Positions 1 through 8,639 of a stretch of DNA of 64,000 nucleotides are shown one piece after another. Position numbers and translations under genes: made by a program. Location: the NCBI GenBank assembly GCA_965197795.1, contig OZ240228.1, forward strand, positions 1,736,001 through 1,800,000, given 5' to 3'. The notes under the pieces are model-generated. The model worked only from the letters and a program-made list of their open reading frames with translations. It searched no databases and had not been told where the DNA came from. The first letter of the stretch is position 1, and every line of letters starts with the position of its first letter. This DNA comes from WHTK01 sp965197795. GTDB taxonomy: Bacteria > Chloroflexota > Dehalococcoidia > DSTF01 > WHTK01.

Positions 1-40
1 GTTTGGGCCTGCTGTCTCGCGGGCCCAAAAGAGGTGAGTG

Positions 41-1291
41 ATGACCACAACCGACCTGGACTACACCCCAAAGCGCAACCGGCCGATCGCATCGGCGCGA
101 GCGCTGGATCCCAAGATCGCCGAAGGCACCTCGACCGGCCCGCGTCGCGCCATGCTCGAGAATGCGCTGAAGGGCCTCGCTCAACCGTTCAAGGGCGTAT
201 CCGCCGAGGGCAAGATCGAGCAGGGGCTGTACAAGGTCGCACCAACCGGTGTCTCCACCACGCCGGTACTCCTGGCCGCGAAAGCTCTACTGGCAACCTT
301 GTCGGCGGAGGAACGTGCGAGGGTTAGTTTCGACATTGAAGCGCAGGAATGGCGATCGTGGAGCAACGTGCATCCCTTCTTGATGCGTCACGGCCTGTGT
401 CTCGACTATGTGGCGCCGGCTTCCCGTGAGGCAGCGTTTCAGCTGATGGAGGCATCCTTCAGCGCAGCCGGTTACAAGGAAGCGCGTGACGTGATGCGTC
501 TCAACTACACGATCGGGGAGGTTACCGACCGCCTAGGACCCGAATACGACGAATACGGTGAGTGGCTGTACTGGGTCAGCATCTTCGGTGAGCCTACTGA
601 GAATAGCCCCTGGGGATGGCAGATAGACGGACACCACCTGAACGTCAGCATTTTCCTACTCGGCGACCAGATGGTGTTCACTCCCTTCTTCGATGGCTCC
701 GAACCTGTGCTGGCTCCCTGGGGCAAGTTCGAGGGGATCCGTGTTTGCGAGGCACAAGAGGCTCAGGGCTTGGCGTTGATGCAGTCGCTGAGTGACTCAC
801 AGCACGAGGAGGCGATGCTCAAGGAAGGCTTGCCGGGTGAGATGTACGCCGGCGCTTTCAATGACAACCACGTCATGGCCCCAGCCGGCGCACCGTACGC
901 TGAAATGACCTCGGCCCAGCAAGGACTGCTGCGTCAAATCGTCGAGACTTACATCATGCGTGCTCGCGACGGCCACGATCAGGTCTGGATGCGCGAGATC
1001 GAATCACAGCTACAGCGGACATACTTCGGCTGGATTGGCGCCTGTGACGATGACGCGGTTTTCTACTACCGAATCCACAGCCCGGTCGTGCTGATCGAAT
1101 TTGACCACCAGCGCGGTGTCGCCCTGGAAGCTGACGTGCCGACGCGAAACCACATCCACACCATCGTCCGTACGCCCAATGGCAACGACTATGGGAAGGA
1201 CCTGCTGCGTCAGCACTACGCGACTTCTCCGCACCACGGCTCAGTGAGAGTTGGCACCTCGACCTCGCCATCGCCGAGTTCCAGGACGTGA
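41..1291 (+). CDS. DUF3500 family protein
   Basis: Protein of about 416 residues with the signature of the DUF3500 family: the motif WGWQIDGHHLNV lies near residue 192, preceded by the aromatic stretch EYGEWLYWVSIFG. The biochemical role of this family is not established. I chose the ATG at 41 because GAGGTGAG lies just upstream; a GTG at 38 is the alternative. The last ~25 residues look unlike the family: from about position 1253 the DNA belongs to a dispersed repeat (see repeat entry 1253-1327), and the stop codon TGA at 1289-1291 comes from that repeat. The native C-terminus has therefore probably been replaced. Confidence 0.85.
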   Translation: MTTTDLDYTPKRNRPIASARALDPKIAEGTSTGPRRAMLENALKGLAQPFKGVSAEGKIEQGLYKVAPTGVSTTPVLLAAKALLATLSAEERARVSFDIEAQEWRSWSNVHPFLMRHGLCLDYVAPASREAAFQLMEASFSAAGYKEARDVMRLNYTIGEVTDRLGPEYDEYGEWLYWVSIFGEPTENSPWGWQIDGHHLNVSIFLLGDQMVFTPFFDGSEPVLAPWGKFEGIRVCEAQEAQGLALMQSLSDSQHEEAMLKEGLPGEMYAGAFNDNHVMAPAGAPYAEMTSAQQGLLRQIVETYIMRARDGHDQVWMREIESQLQRTYFGWIGACDDDAVFYYRIHSPVVLIEFDHQRGVALEADVPTRNHIHTIVRTPNGNDYGKDLLRQHYATSPHHGSVRVGTSTSPSPSSRT

Positions 1292-1327
1292 AGATGCAGC
1301 CGGCTCAAGCGGGTGCTGAAGGCGTAG
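1253..1327 (+). repeat. Dispersed C-terminal-tail repeat, copy 1
   Basis: First of at least a dozen related segments. The shared core reads GAGTTCCAGGACATGAAGAT, then GATGCAGCCTGCGCTGGAGC, then GGGCTGCTGAAGGCGTAG. In the reading frame kept by the best copies it encodes IAEFQDMKMQPALERAL followed by GLLKA and a stop. This copy has an internal deletion (after the cagccgg) and overlaps the 3' end of the DUF3500 gene. Confidence 0.8.
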
Positions 1328-1382
1328 GGGGCTTGAGACCAAGCGTCTGCACAGGCTGGCCCCACGCTAGTAGAGCGAGACG

Positions 1383-2270
1383 ATGACGACGCAGTGCGAT
1401 TACATATTTGAGGACGGAAGCCAATGCATCGGTTTCGCCGGTCACGTTGGCTGGCAAATGGACGCTAGCTTTCACGTACGCTGGATGCCGCCCGAGGATC
1501 GATGGCAAAAGCTGCTGGACGTTACCCTCATCAACCACATCTTCCTCGATGACGGTGGGGTCATGAACGACAACCGGCTGCGAGGGCCGCAGTGGCGTCA
1601 GCTCGTTGGTGAGTTCTTTCCATCTCGCCTGGGCGGGGATGCGACGGCCTGGAGCGAAGCAAACTGGCACACGCTTAGGCCGGTGGACGAACGGTTTTTT
1701 ACTCGACTCGACACCTGGCACGAGGCGAGAGACTACGCGCAGGAGTTGAGAACCTACGACATCGACTGGTTGCGCTCCATGTGCAAGGAAGTTGGCGTTG
1801 AAGCGCCACACTCAGACGAGGACTACCTGGCGCTCACTCAGGAGGCGACTAGCTTCATCATGCCCAGGGTTCGGGCTGCTTTTCCGGGCGCGTTGGATGC
1901 GATTAGAGACTTGTCCTCAAAGAACGCGCTCTACACGGCTTCTCAGGGCCGTTCAAGCGACCTAGCCCTTCATCTCGCAAGCATGGACAAGACTGCGGGC
2001 AGCTTCTTTCAGCGTCTTTACGGCCCTGACCTCGTCAACTGGCCCAAGACAGGTACGCGCTACTACGAGCGCATCTTTGAGGATGCAAACGTCGACCCTG
2101 GAACCGTCCTGGTCGTCGATGATTCGCCGAATTGTGTAACCTGGGCGCGCAAGGCGGGTGCTCAAGCGGTGCTCATCGGAGAAGGCAGGCCGACAGAAGT
2201 CCAACCGGAGACGGACGGTACGCTCGCCATAAGTGCGCTTTGGCAATTGCCCGCGCTTCTGAATACATGA
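1383..2270 (+). CDS. HAD-superfamily hydrolase
   Basis: Protein of 295 residues with haloacid-dehalogenase-type motifs. Motif I is FLDDGGVMND at 54-63 (D56 the likely nucleophile; the usual second Asp is Gly, as in other D-x-G members), a possible motif II Ser/Thr sits in TASQGRSSD, and motif IV is VVDDSPN at 244-250. The fold predicts a phosphatase or related hydrolase, but the substrate cannot be read from sequence. The N-terminal 50 residues, with four Cys/His-rich positions, are an extension not typical of small HADs. Its stop codon TGA at 2268-2270 lies inside the next copy of the dispersed repeat. Confidence 0.75.
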   Translation: MTTQCDYIFEDGSQCIGFAGHVGWQMDASFHVRWMPPEDRWQKLLDVTLINHIFLDDGGVMNDNRLRGPQWRQLVGEFFPSRLGGDATAWSEANWHTLRPVDERFFTRLDTWHEARDYAQELRTYDIDWLRSMCKEVGVEAPHSDEDYLALTQEATSFIMPRVRAAFPGALDAIRDLSSKNALYTASQGRSSDLALHLASMDKTAGSFFQRLYGPDLVNWPKTGTRYYERIFEDANVDPGTVLVVDDSPNCVTWARKAGAQAVLIGEGRPTEVQPETDGTLAISALWQLPALLNT

Positions 2271-2326
2271 AGATGCAGCCGGCACTGGAGCGGGCGCTGA
2301 GGCGACCGGGGCTGCTGAAGGCGTAG
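2265..2326 (+). repeat. Dispersed C-terminal-tail repeat, copy 2
   Basis: Among the best-preserved copies: it keeps an open frame MKMQPALERAL...GLLKA and the terminal TAG at 2324-2326. It provides the stop codon of the HAD gene in another frame. Confidence 0.8.
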
Positions 2327-2391
2327 CAGGACGTTCGGCCGAGCAAGGTATTCTCTTTGTCGTCCAACGCGGCACGGCTGAGGTAATGTTT

Positions 2392-3528
2392 CTATCCCCA
2401 CAACTCCGCCGTGGCGAGCCGTGCACCCTCCACCATCGAGCGGAACTTCGCCCAGGCAATATCAGCATGCGTTCGACCGCCGAGGCCACAGTCGGTGCCG
2501 GCGATGACATTCTCACGCCCGACTATGCCCGCCAGCCGCACGATCCGATCAGAGATCAGTTCTGGATGCTCGATAACATCCGTCGTGTGGGCAACAACGC
2601 CTGGTATCAGGGCCACTCCGTCAGGCAGTTTAACGTCCTTCCAAACTTTCCAGTCGTGCTCATGGCGTACGTTCTGGTCCAACGAGATCCCGGACGTACG
2701 CACATTGACCAATAAGTCGGCGAAGTCTTTGAGTTGGGCGTCGCCAGTGTGAGGCTCCTTGCCGCCGCCGTAGCAGATGTGAAGGCGGATCTGCTCCTCT
2801 GGCACATCCTTTAGCGTCTCGTTGAGCAACTCAACCAGACGGCCAAAGCGCCGGCGGAAGTCCGCCAAGTCCAGTGACAGGGCGTTAAACTTTCGGACCG
2901 GGGTGTCGATCTGGAGAAGGAAGCCGGCGTCAGCAATGGCTTTGTACTCCGAACGCAGCGCAGCAGCACAAGCGTCCACATAGTCCTCCTCAGTGCGGTA
3001 GTACTGGTTCTGCCCGGGTTGATAACCAACGTTATCTGGACCAACGGCAGCCATGAATGTTTCCTTCGGCTGCCTCCCGGCACCAGCCGCGTGAGCTAGC
3101 CCAGCCTGCAGGTTGTCAATATCCCTCTGAACATCCGCTTGTCCGGCATAGCTGATTGGACCGACGCAGACCATCGATATTGTCTCTGTCTCTGGGTCGC
3201 GCCGCTGACGGTCTCGGTAATAGTCACGAAACTCTGGGTAGTTTCGGTCTGTTGCCTGTCGGAGCGGTTTCATCTCGAAGCCCGACAGACGGTCTCGGAT
3301 GTATCCGGACCAGCTTGTCTTGGCCTGCTCACCATCGTTGACCACGTCAAGGCCGACATCGATCTGCTGCGTCACCAGGTCATCGACCGAGTCTTTGAGT
3401 GTGGTTTCGAACGCCTCGCGATCATACGGTTGGTTATCACGCCGCGCGTCATGCATCTCTCGCAGCGCTGCCGGCATCGGCAAGCTACCAATGTGGGTGG
3501 TGATGATTCCTTCGGTGCTCCGCTTCAT
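2392..3528 (-). CDS. Cobalamin-independent methionine synthase (MetE C-terminal)-like methyltransferase
   Basis: Protein of 378 residues resembling the catalytic C-terminal half of MetE (UROD/MetE-like TIM barrel). It begins with THIGSLPMP, and the zinc ligands can be placed as H250 and C252 (RLHICYGGG) and C347 (AGTDCGLGG). Enzymes of this 'MetE-like' group lack the N-terminal MetE domain; they move a methyl group to a thiol, but the methyl donor is often unknown. The start is the ATG at 3528, which has GGAGG five bases upstream; a TTG 12 bases earlier is less likely. A paralogue lies at 49383-50559. It is transcribed away from the Rieske gene at 3759. Confidence 0.85.
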   Translation of the reverse strand: MKRSTEGIITTHIGSLPMPAALREMHDARRDNQPYDREAFETTLKDSVDDLVTQQIDVGLDVVNDGEQAKTSWSGYIRDRLSGFEMKPLRQATDRNYPEFRDYYRDRQRRDPETETISMVCVGPISYAGQADVQRDIDNLQAGLAHAAGAGRQPKETFMAAVGPDNVGYQPGQNQYYRTEEDYVDACAAALRSEYKAIADAGFLLQIDTPVRKFNALSLDLADFRRRFGRLVELLNETLKDVPEEQIRLHICYGGGKEPHTGDAQLKDFADLLVNVRTSGISLDQNVRHEHDWKVWKDVKLPDGVALIPGVVAHTTDVIEHPELISDRIVRLAGIVGRENVIAGTDCGLGGRTHADIAWAKFRSMVEGARLATAELWG

Positions 3529-3614
3529 CGCATCCTCCAAGCTGAGAAACGTCAGGAGTATACGCCGGTTGCTTTACGTGTTCTGATCAGCTCCGGCGGC
3601 AGTGGTACATAAGT

Positions 3615-3694
3615 CCATCGCTGAGTCCCAAGACATGAGAATGCAGACCGCTTTGGAGAGGGCGCCGGGACGGCGCGGGCCGCTAAAGGCGTAG
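3615..3694 (+). repeat. Dispersed C-terminal-tail repeat, copy 3
   Basis: Degenerate copy starting ccatcgctgag and ending aaaggcgtag. It lies in the divergent gap between the MetE-like gene and the Rieske gene at 3759, so it is not always at a gene's 3' end. Confidence 0.7.
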
Positions 3695-3758
3695 CGGGAT
3701 CTCACGAGAGCCCGGATCCAAGTTAGAATCGTTAGTAATCGAGCGCTGGAGGATTGCA

Positions 3759-5126
3759 ATGCTGACCATCGAAGAGAACCAGCAGCTGATGCAGGTGGGG
3801 CCAGGCACACCCATGGGTGAGCTGCTGCGCCGCTATTGGATGCCTTTCGCCGCCGTGTCGGAACTGGATGAGAACCCGACCAAAGCGGTGCGCCTCATGG
3901 GAGAAGACCTTGTTGCCTACAAGGACAAGAGCGGTACCTACGGCCTGATCGACCTGCACTGCGCCCATCGCCGCGCCGACCTTTCTTACGGGATGGTCGA
4001 GGAATGCGGACTGCGTTGCAACTACCACGGCTGGCAGTACGACGAGACGGGGCGTTGCATCGACCAGCCGTTTGAGGAGACGGCGCATCCAGAAGCCAAC
4101 TTCAAGGACCGCATCCACATCAAGGCATACAAAGTCGAAGCCAAGGCCGGGATGCTCTGGGCTTACATGGGGCCGGACCCGGCGCCGGAGCTCTGGTACT
4201 GGGACGTATACCATCGACCCGGTTACAAGCAGGTCATCCTTACTCACGTGCCATGCAACTGGCTGCAATGCGCAGAGAACAATCTCGACCCGGTGCATGT
4301 CGAATGGCTACACCAAACCTGGGGCCAGGACATCCGCGGTCTCAGAGATCCCAAGAACAGGCCGAACCCGACCCACCTCCAGATCGACATCAAAGAGTTC
4401 GAGTGGGGCTACTATTACACCCGCGTAATGGAGGGTGACGATAAGTGGTACATCTATCGAGTTGCTATTTGGCCCAACTGCTTCATGCCGGGCAACAGTC
4501 ACTTCGAGTTCCGCGTGCCTGTGGATGACCACAACACTTTGAGCCTGGGGTGGGTCAACGATCCGCTGCCTGGTGATGAGCCCTTCGAGCAGAAGACGAT
4601 CCCGTATTGGTGGTCACCGCTGTACGAGCCTGAGACAGGCCGCTGGGTTAACAGCAACACGGTTAACCAGGACATCATCGCCTGGGTCGGCCAGGGCGCC
4701 CAGAGCGACCGCCAGAACGAGCACCTTGGCGAGAGTGACCGAGGCATCATCACGCTGCGTAAGCGTTTTGCTGATGACATCAAGGTGGTCGAAGACGGTG
4801 GCGACCCTAAGGGAATCCTGCGTGACCCCGTTCGTAACCACGCAGTAGAAATCCGGCCAGGCAGAGCAGCCTTCGGCGAGGATGTGGAGGGTGGCCCAAG
4901 GTTCGTCCCCGGCAGCGATGTGGAACTCGTGAAAAAACAGATTGAGGAAAGACGCCAACAGCAAGCCGGCCGACGAAATGGCCCGGTACGGCGAGGAACG
5001 GCTGGGACTCTTTGGGCTGGGCAGCCGACAGAGATTGCCGAAGAGTACAGCCGAGTCTACGAAGAACGTCTTGCCGCACTGCCGGCTGCACCTTCATCCG
5101 CAGGAGAAGCCGTAGTGAGCGACTGA
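3759..5126 (+). CDS. Rieske [2Fe-2S] aromatic ring-hydroxylating oxygenase, alpha subunit (phthalate 4,5-dioxygenase-like)
   Basis: 455-residue oxygenase component. The Rieske cluster ligands are C68, H70, C87 and H90 (C-x-H-x16-C-x2-H). The mononuclear non-haem iron site follows the D-x2-H-x4-H rule: D177, H180, H185 (DPVHVEWLH). Such enzymes hydroxylate or O-dealkylate aromatic rings using O2 and electrons from a separate reductase, which is not encoded nearby. It is more divergent than the other five Rieske proteins in the window, which share a fixed 187-residue frame. ATG at 3759 has GGAGG seven bases upstream. The C-terminus (from ~430) is low-complexity. The substrate is unknown. Confidence 0.9.
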   Translation: MLTIEENQQLMQVGPGTPMGELLRRYWMPFAAVSELDENPTKAVRLMGEDLVAYKDKSGTYGLIDLHCAHRRADLSYGMVEECGLRCNYHGWQYDETGRCIDQPFEETAHPEANFKDRIHIKAYKVEAKAGMLWAYMGPDPAPELWYWDVYHRPGYKQVILTHVPCNWLQCAENNLDPVHVEWLHQTWGQDIRGLRDPKNRPNPTHLQIDIKEFEWGYYYTRVMEGDDKWYIYRVAIWPNCFMPGNSHFEFRVPVDDHNTLSLGWVNDPLPGDEPFEQKTIPYWWSPLYEPETGRWVNSNTVNQDIIAWVGQGAQSDRQNEHLGESDRGIITLRKRFADDIKVVEDGGDPKGILRDPVRNHAVEIRPGRAAFGEDVEGGPRFVPGSDVELVKKQIEERRQQQAGRRNGPVRRGTAGTLWAGQPTEIAEEYSRVYEERLAALPAAPSSAGEAVVSD

Positions 5127-5205
5127 GTTCCCGGCTCCATCGGACGGTGAACGTCAGCAACTGCTCTTGAGTGCCCGAAAGCTGCATGCCGGAGCCGCCG
5201 ATGGA

Positions 5206-5757
5206 CTAGCGCCAGGCCTGGAAGCTTTCGAGGGATTCTGGCAGCTCTGCCGGCATGAGCTCACCGCGATAGTGCTTGCGCAGGTCGCCCGCCATGCCTT
5301 TGGGCAGGTCAGCCAGGCGCATGTAGTACCAGTAGGCATGTTCTCGTCCAGCGAACAGCCAGCGGTCATTTTCGCGACGGTAGCGGTCGGTGTAACGGAA
5401 GGCGGCGAGCCAGCCGTCATCACCGAGGGCCATCTCGGCGTGCCCGGTCACGACGCCGTGGGCACTATCGGCGGCATCGATGACGACCGTGTGGCTGTGG
5501 GGATAATGGAACGTCATACCGTAGTCCTTGAAGCGCCGCGTGTAGTACTCGTGGATGGCCTCACGACCCCGGAGATGGAAGACGCCATCTTTGGAGCGCA
5601 TGACCGCGTCCGAAGTGAAACAGCCGACGAAGCGATCCAGGTCACGACTATCAATGCCAGCACAGTACTCGGCAACCAAGTCCATGATCGCGAACCGGTC
5701 TTCGAGACGCTGCAGTCGCTCTGCAAGGTTGGTCGTGGAGGTTGCGTCGCTATTCAA
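5206..5757 (-). CDS. SnoaL-like (NTF2-fold) protein
   Basis: 183 residues of the SnoaL_4/NTF2-like fold: helix RFAIMDLVAEYCAGID, then GREAIHEYY, and the conserved HYPHSHTV and YRRENDRW strands. Members are small cone-shaped proteins that include isomerases, dehydratases and the beta subunits of ring-hydroxylating dioxygenases. It starts with TTG at 5757, supported by GGAG upstream. It is closely related to the protein at 7331-7882; the two flank the Rieske gene 5829-7163 on the same strand, so a partnership with that oxygenase is a reasonable guess but unproven. Confidence 0.8.
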   Translation of the reverse strand: MNSDATSTTNLAERLQRLEDRFAIMDLVAEYCAGIDSRDLDRFVGCFTSDAVMRSKDGVFHLRGREAIHEYYTRRFKDYGMTFHYPHSHTVVIDAADSAHGVVTGHAEMALGDDGWLAAFRYTDRYRRENDRWLFAGREHAYWYYMRLADLPKGMAGDLRKHYRGELMPAELPESLESFQAWR

Positions 5758-5828
5758 AGGTACACTCCGTCCGTCAGTGGATGTGCAACGCTCGCTGATC
5801 TGAGTATCACGAGGCTCCGGATATGACC

Positions 5829-7163
5829 TCAGGGCGGCGCGACGTAGACCACTTCCGTGCCGACTTTGGCCCGCCTACCTAGCTCAGTCTCCTTTATCCA
5901 GTCCGCGTCTGGCGGCAGAACAATTGATGTGGACCGTACTGCGTTCAGGTTGACGTTATCCACGTTGGCCGGAGCTACGCCCTGTTCCCGAAGGGCCCTG
6001 GCTGCTTTGATGATCATGCGTCGGGCCATGATGACCATGCTGTCCGTGGTGGCGAGGTGCTCCTTGGACCGGTCATAGATGGGCTCAATGCCGTCTTCGT
6101 TGGTCATCGATTCGGTCATCGCGCGGTCTTGGAGATTGCCCGCCGAATCTACACCGATGAACAGTTTGCTCTTTTCGAGGTCGCGGTCGAGGAAGTAGTC
6201 GTTGTGCTTATTCTCTACCGTTGCGTAGCGCGTCCGTGGGTCGCTAGTCCGCGGCAGATAACCTCCGATGCTGGTGTAGGCGTCTCGTGCGGCCGCGTTC
6301 TCCTCGTCGGTAACCGGGCGCTCGAGGTTCGCGGTCTGCGAGATCATCATCGAGTAGTGGTCGTCCAGCGGCACGTGACTACGAAGGTTGACCGTGCCGC
6401 TGGCGGCAGCGGCGATCATCGTGTGAGCAGGAAAGATGTACTGGGTTATGCGATGCCAGATGTCGCCCGCTTCATTCCAACGACGCTTGGCCGAATAGAA
6501 CGCGCCGTACTCGGTCGGGACGACGTCGAGGCTGGAGGCTCGGTCGCGCACGAATTTGCCATCGATGTTCCCGGATACGATCGAGTCGAAGCGCACCTGT
6601 GAGTGCAGGTAGTCGATGTGCACCGAGTCGATGTCCCCTTCCAGATTCTGAAACCAGTTGGCCTCCTCCATGTAGAGCCTTGGTTCCAGGACATGGTCCT
6701 CGGGCAGAGTCGTGAGCTCAAACTTGGGGAAAGGCGGCGGCACCTCACGCGGACCCATGTAGATCCAGATCATCTTGTTGACCTCGTGGGTGGAGTAGGC
6801 CCTGGCTCTCACCTTGCTCTTGAAGTTGGACTCAACGGGCTCCGATGGCATGTCGATGCAGGCGCCGCTGACGTCAAACTTCCAGCCGTGATAGACGCAA
6901 CGCAGGCCCGCTTCCTCGTTACGGCCGAAGAACAGGCTGGCGCCCCGGTGCGGGCACGATTGGGCGACGAGGCCGACGTCGCCGTTGCTATCACGGAACG
7001 CCACCAGGTCCTCGCCCAGGAAGCGGACGCGCTTCGGCGGACTGTCGGGCGCTGGCAGCTCGTAGGACGGCATTCCCGGGAACCAGTACTGGCGATACAG
7101 GTCGCCCATGTACGAACCGGGGCCAACGCGGCAAAGTACTTCGTTTTCTAATTTGGAGAGCAT
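5829..7163 (-). CDS. Rieske [2Fe-2S] oxygenase, alpha subunit
   Basis: 444 residues. Rieske ligands C70, H72, C89, H92; mononuclear iron ligands D179, H182, H187 (DSVHIDYLH). The first ~187 residues align without gaps with the Rieske proteins at 17864, 20472 and 21816; the C-terminal substrate-binding half is different. ATG at 7163 with AGGAGGAA eight bases upstream. It lies between two SnoaL-like genes on the same strand (possible three- or four-gene unit 8318 to 5206). A reductase partner is not visible. Confidence 0.92.
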   Translation of the reverse strand: MLSKLENEVLCRVGPGSYMGDLYRQYWFPGMPSYELPAPDSPPKRVRFLGEDLVAFRDSNGDVGLVAQSCPHRGASLFFGRNEEAGLRCVYHGWKFDVSGACIDMPSEPVESNFKSKVRARAYSTHEVNKMIWIYMGPREVPPPFPKFELTTLPEDHVLEPRLYMEEANWFQNLEGDIDSVHIDYLHSQVRFDSIVSGNIDGKFVRDRASSLDVVPTEYGAFYSAKRRWNEAGDIWHRITQYIFPAHTMIAAAASGTVNLRSHVPLDDHYSMMISQTANLERPVTDEENAAARDAYTSIGGYLPRTSDPRTRYATVENKHNDYFLDRDLEKSKLFIGVDSAGNLQDRAMTESMTNEDGIEPIYDRSKEHLATTDSMVIMARRMIIKAARALREQGVAPANVDNVNLNAVRSTSIVLPPDADWIKETELGRRAKVGTEVVYVAPP

Positions 7164-7230
7164 TACTTGGTTCCTCCTGCCACGATGAACAACGTTTGCG
7201 ACGCTCGACTTCTGGGAATCGGCTGCCTAC

Positions 7231-7274
7231 TCTTCATGAAGCTGGCGCTGGGACGGGGCTGCTGGAAGGCGTAG
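7231..7274 (+). repeat. Dispersed C-terminal-tail repeat, copy 4 (degenerate)
   Basis: Short remnant: catgaagctggcgctggga, ggggctgctggaaggcgtag. It lies between two minus-strand genes yet keeps the plus orientation of its neighbours in the repeat family. Confidence 0.5.
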
Positions 7275-7330
7275 TCGGTGCGTTGAAGAAACGAGACAAC
7301 GGGTTTTGGCTGCGAATCATACGTGTCGTA

Positions 7331-7882
7331 CTAACGCCAAGCCTGAAAGGTTTCTAGTGATTCTGGCAGACCCGCTGAGATCTTCTGGCCGCGGTAGTGC
7401 TTGCGCAGGTCGCTAGCCATGCCCTTCGGGAGCTCGGCTAGCGGCATATAGTACCAGAACGCGAGGACACGTTCGGCAAATCGCCAGCGGCCGTCCTCGC
7501 GACGGTATTTGTCGGAGTAACGGACGGCGGTGATCCAACCCTCGTCCCCGAGGCCCATCTCAGCATGGGCGGTTACGACCCCGTGAGCGTTGTCTGGACC
7601 ATCGATAGTCACGGCGTGGCTGTGCGGGTAGTGAAAGGTCAGGCCGTAGTCCCGAAAGCGTTGCCTATAGTAGTCCAAGATGGCCGCGCGGCCGTCGAGT
7701 CGCATCACGCCATCGTCGTGGCGCAGCACGGCGTCCCGTGTGTAGCAAGCAACGAATCGCTCGAGGTCACGATCGTCGATTCCGGCACAGTACTCGGCTA
7801 CCAGATCCATGATTGCAAAGCGGTCCTCGAGTCGCTGCAATCGCGCCTCGATGCCCTTTCCGGCCGTCAGCTCGGTCTCCAC
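7331..7882 (-). CDS. SnoaL-like (NTF2-fold) protein, paralogue
   Basis: 183 residues, strongly similar to 5206-5757 along its whole length (shared RLEDRFAIMDLVAEYCAG, HYPHSH and LPKGMASDLRKHYRG). Start is GTG at 7882 preceded by GGAGG. Probably made by duplication of the neighbour with the Rieske gene between them. Function within the fold (dehydratase, isomerase or oxygenase small subunit) cannot be decided from sequence. Confidence 0.8.
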   Translation of the reverse strand: METELTAGKGIEARLQRLEDRFAIMDLVAEYCAGIDDRDLERFVACYTRDAVLRHDDGVMRLDGRAAILDYYRQRFRDYGLTFHYPHSHAVTIDGPDNAHGVVTAHAEMGLGDEGWITAVRYSDKYRREDGRWRFAERVLAFWYYMPLAELPKGMASDLRKHYRGQKISAGLPESLETFQAWR

Positions 7883-7949
7883 CGCTGCCTCCAGTCATTT
7901 CTTGCGGGTCGCTCGATTAGCGAAGTCTAATTGGGGTTGGCAACTCGCC

Positions 7950-8318
7950 TCAGGGGATGTGCAGCTCCTCATGTAGCTGAATCGACTCGTGGAGAGTGAT
8001 TGATTGGTCCCGCCTGCGGTAGAACTCCGCATTGATCTCCGCGCGCTCCGGGAGACGCATCTCAGCGATCGCGAGTGCCATGTCCTCCGTCGTAGTTTCG
8101 TAATCGGTCACGAAGATCTGCTCGCCATCGGGAGTGGGCGCTGAAGCATCCCCTGGCGTCCAGGATCTGACGATCTCGCCAACGTAGCGCCGGACGGCCG
8201 TGAAATGTGGCACCTCTTGCATCAGCTTCGGGATATAGGTTCCCTCGTACCACTCGTTGAAGTCCCGTTCGTCTTCCGGTTTGATCTTGAGCCGGACCTG
8301 GTAGATTGCACGCCCCAT
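7950..8318 (-). CDS. Small dimeric alpha/beta-barrel-like protein
   Basis: 122 residues, start ATG at 8318 with AGGGGGAA upstream. The N-terminal half (YQVRLKIKPEDERDFNEWY then IPKLMQEVPHF and RRYVGE) has the pattern of ferredoxin-like dimeric alpha/beta-barrel proteins such as EthD/ABM types: a strand, an EDERDFNEWYEG helix, then strands. I cannot name the family. Same strand as the SnoaL and Rieske genes downstream. Confidence 0.6.
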   Translation of the reverse strand: MGRAIYQVRLKIKPEDERDFNEWYEGTYIPKLMQEVPHFTAVRRYVGEIVRSWTPGDASAPTPDGEQIFVTDYETTTEDMALAIAEMRLPERAEINAEFYRRRDQSITLHESIQLHEELHIP

Positions 8319-8639
8319 TCGATTCCCCCTGCTCTCTGCCGTGTTTCGCTACTCTAGCAGACGACTAAGCAACCGCTGGTTGGCATGCATGCGAGTCGTC
8401 TGACTCCGGACGAGAGCCTATCGGGGTGCTGCCACAGTCTGCAGAATAATCGCGTTACACGCTGCTGGAGCGCTGCGCCGCTCGTAGCAGGGCATCGAGC
8501 CGTGGGAGCCGCGCACACGGCTATAATGTCCCCGAAGAAAGCACGTTTGTCGTGTGTTAACTCCCTAAACGGTAATGGCAGCCCATCGCTGGAGCAGGCC
8601 TGGGCCGCCGGGGTCTACTGAAAGCATAAAGGGGGCTTA
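8319..8639. other. Intergenic region between divergent genes
   Basis: No gene is supported here. It holds a degenerate repeat copy at its right end (8579-8629) and must carry the promoters of the two divergent flanking genes, but no convincing -35/-10 pair is visible. Confidence 0.5.
8579..8629 (+). repeat. Dispersed C-terminal-tail repeat, copy 5 (degenerate)
   Basis: Reads cagcccatcgctggagcagg ... ctactgaaagcataa; recognisable mainly by the spaced gctggagc and ctgaaagcataa blocks. Confidence 0.45.

Noticed and set aside
8522..8527. TATAAT upstream of the phosphohistidine gene
   Set aside because: No -35 at a suitable distance and 113 bases from the start codon.
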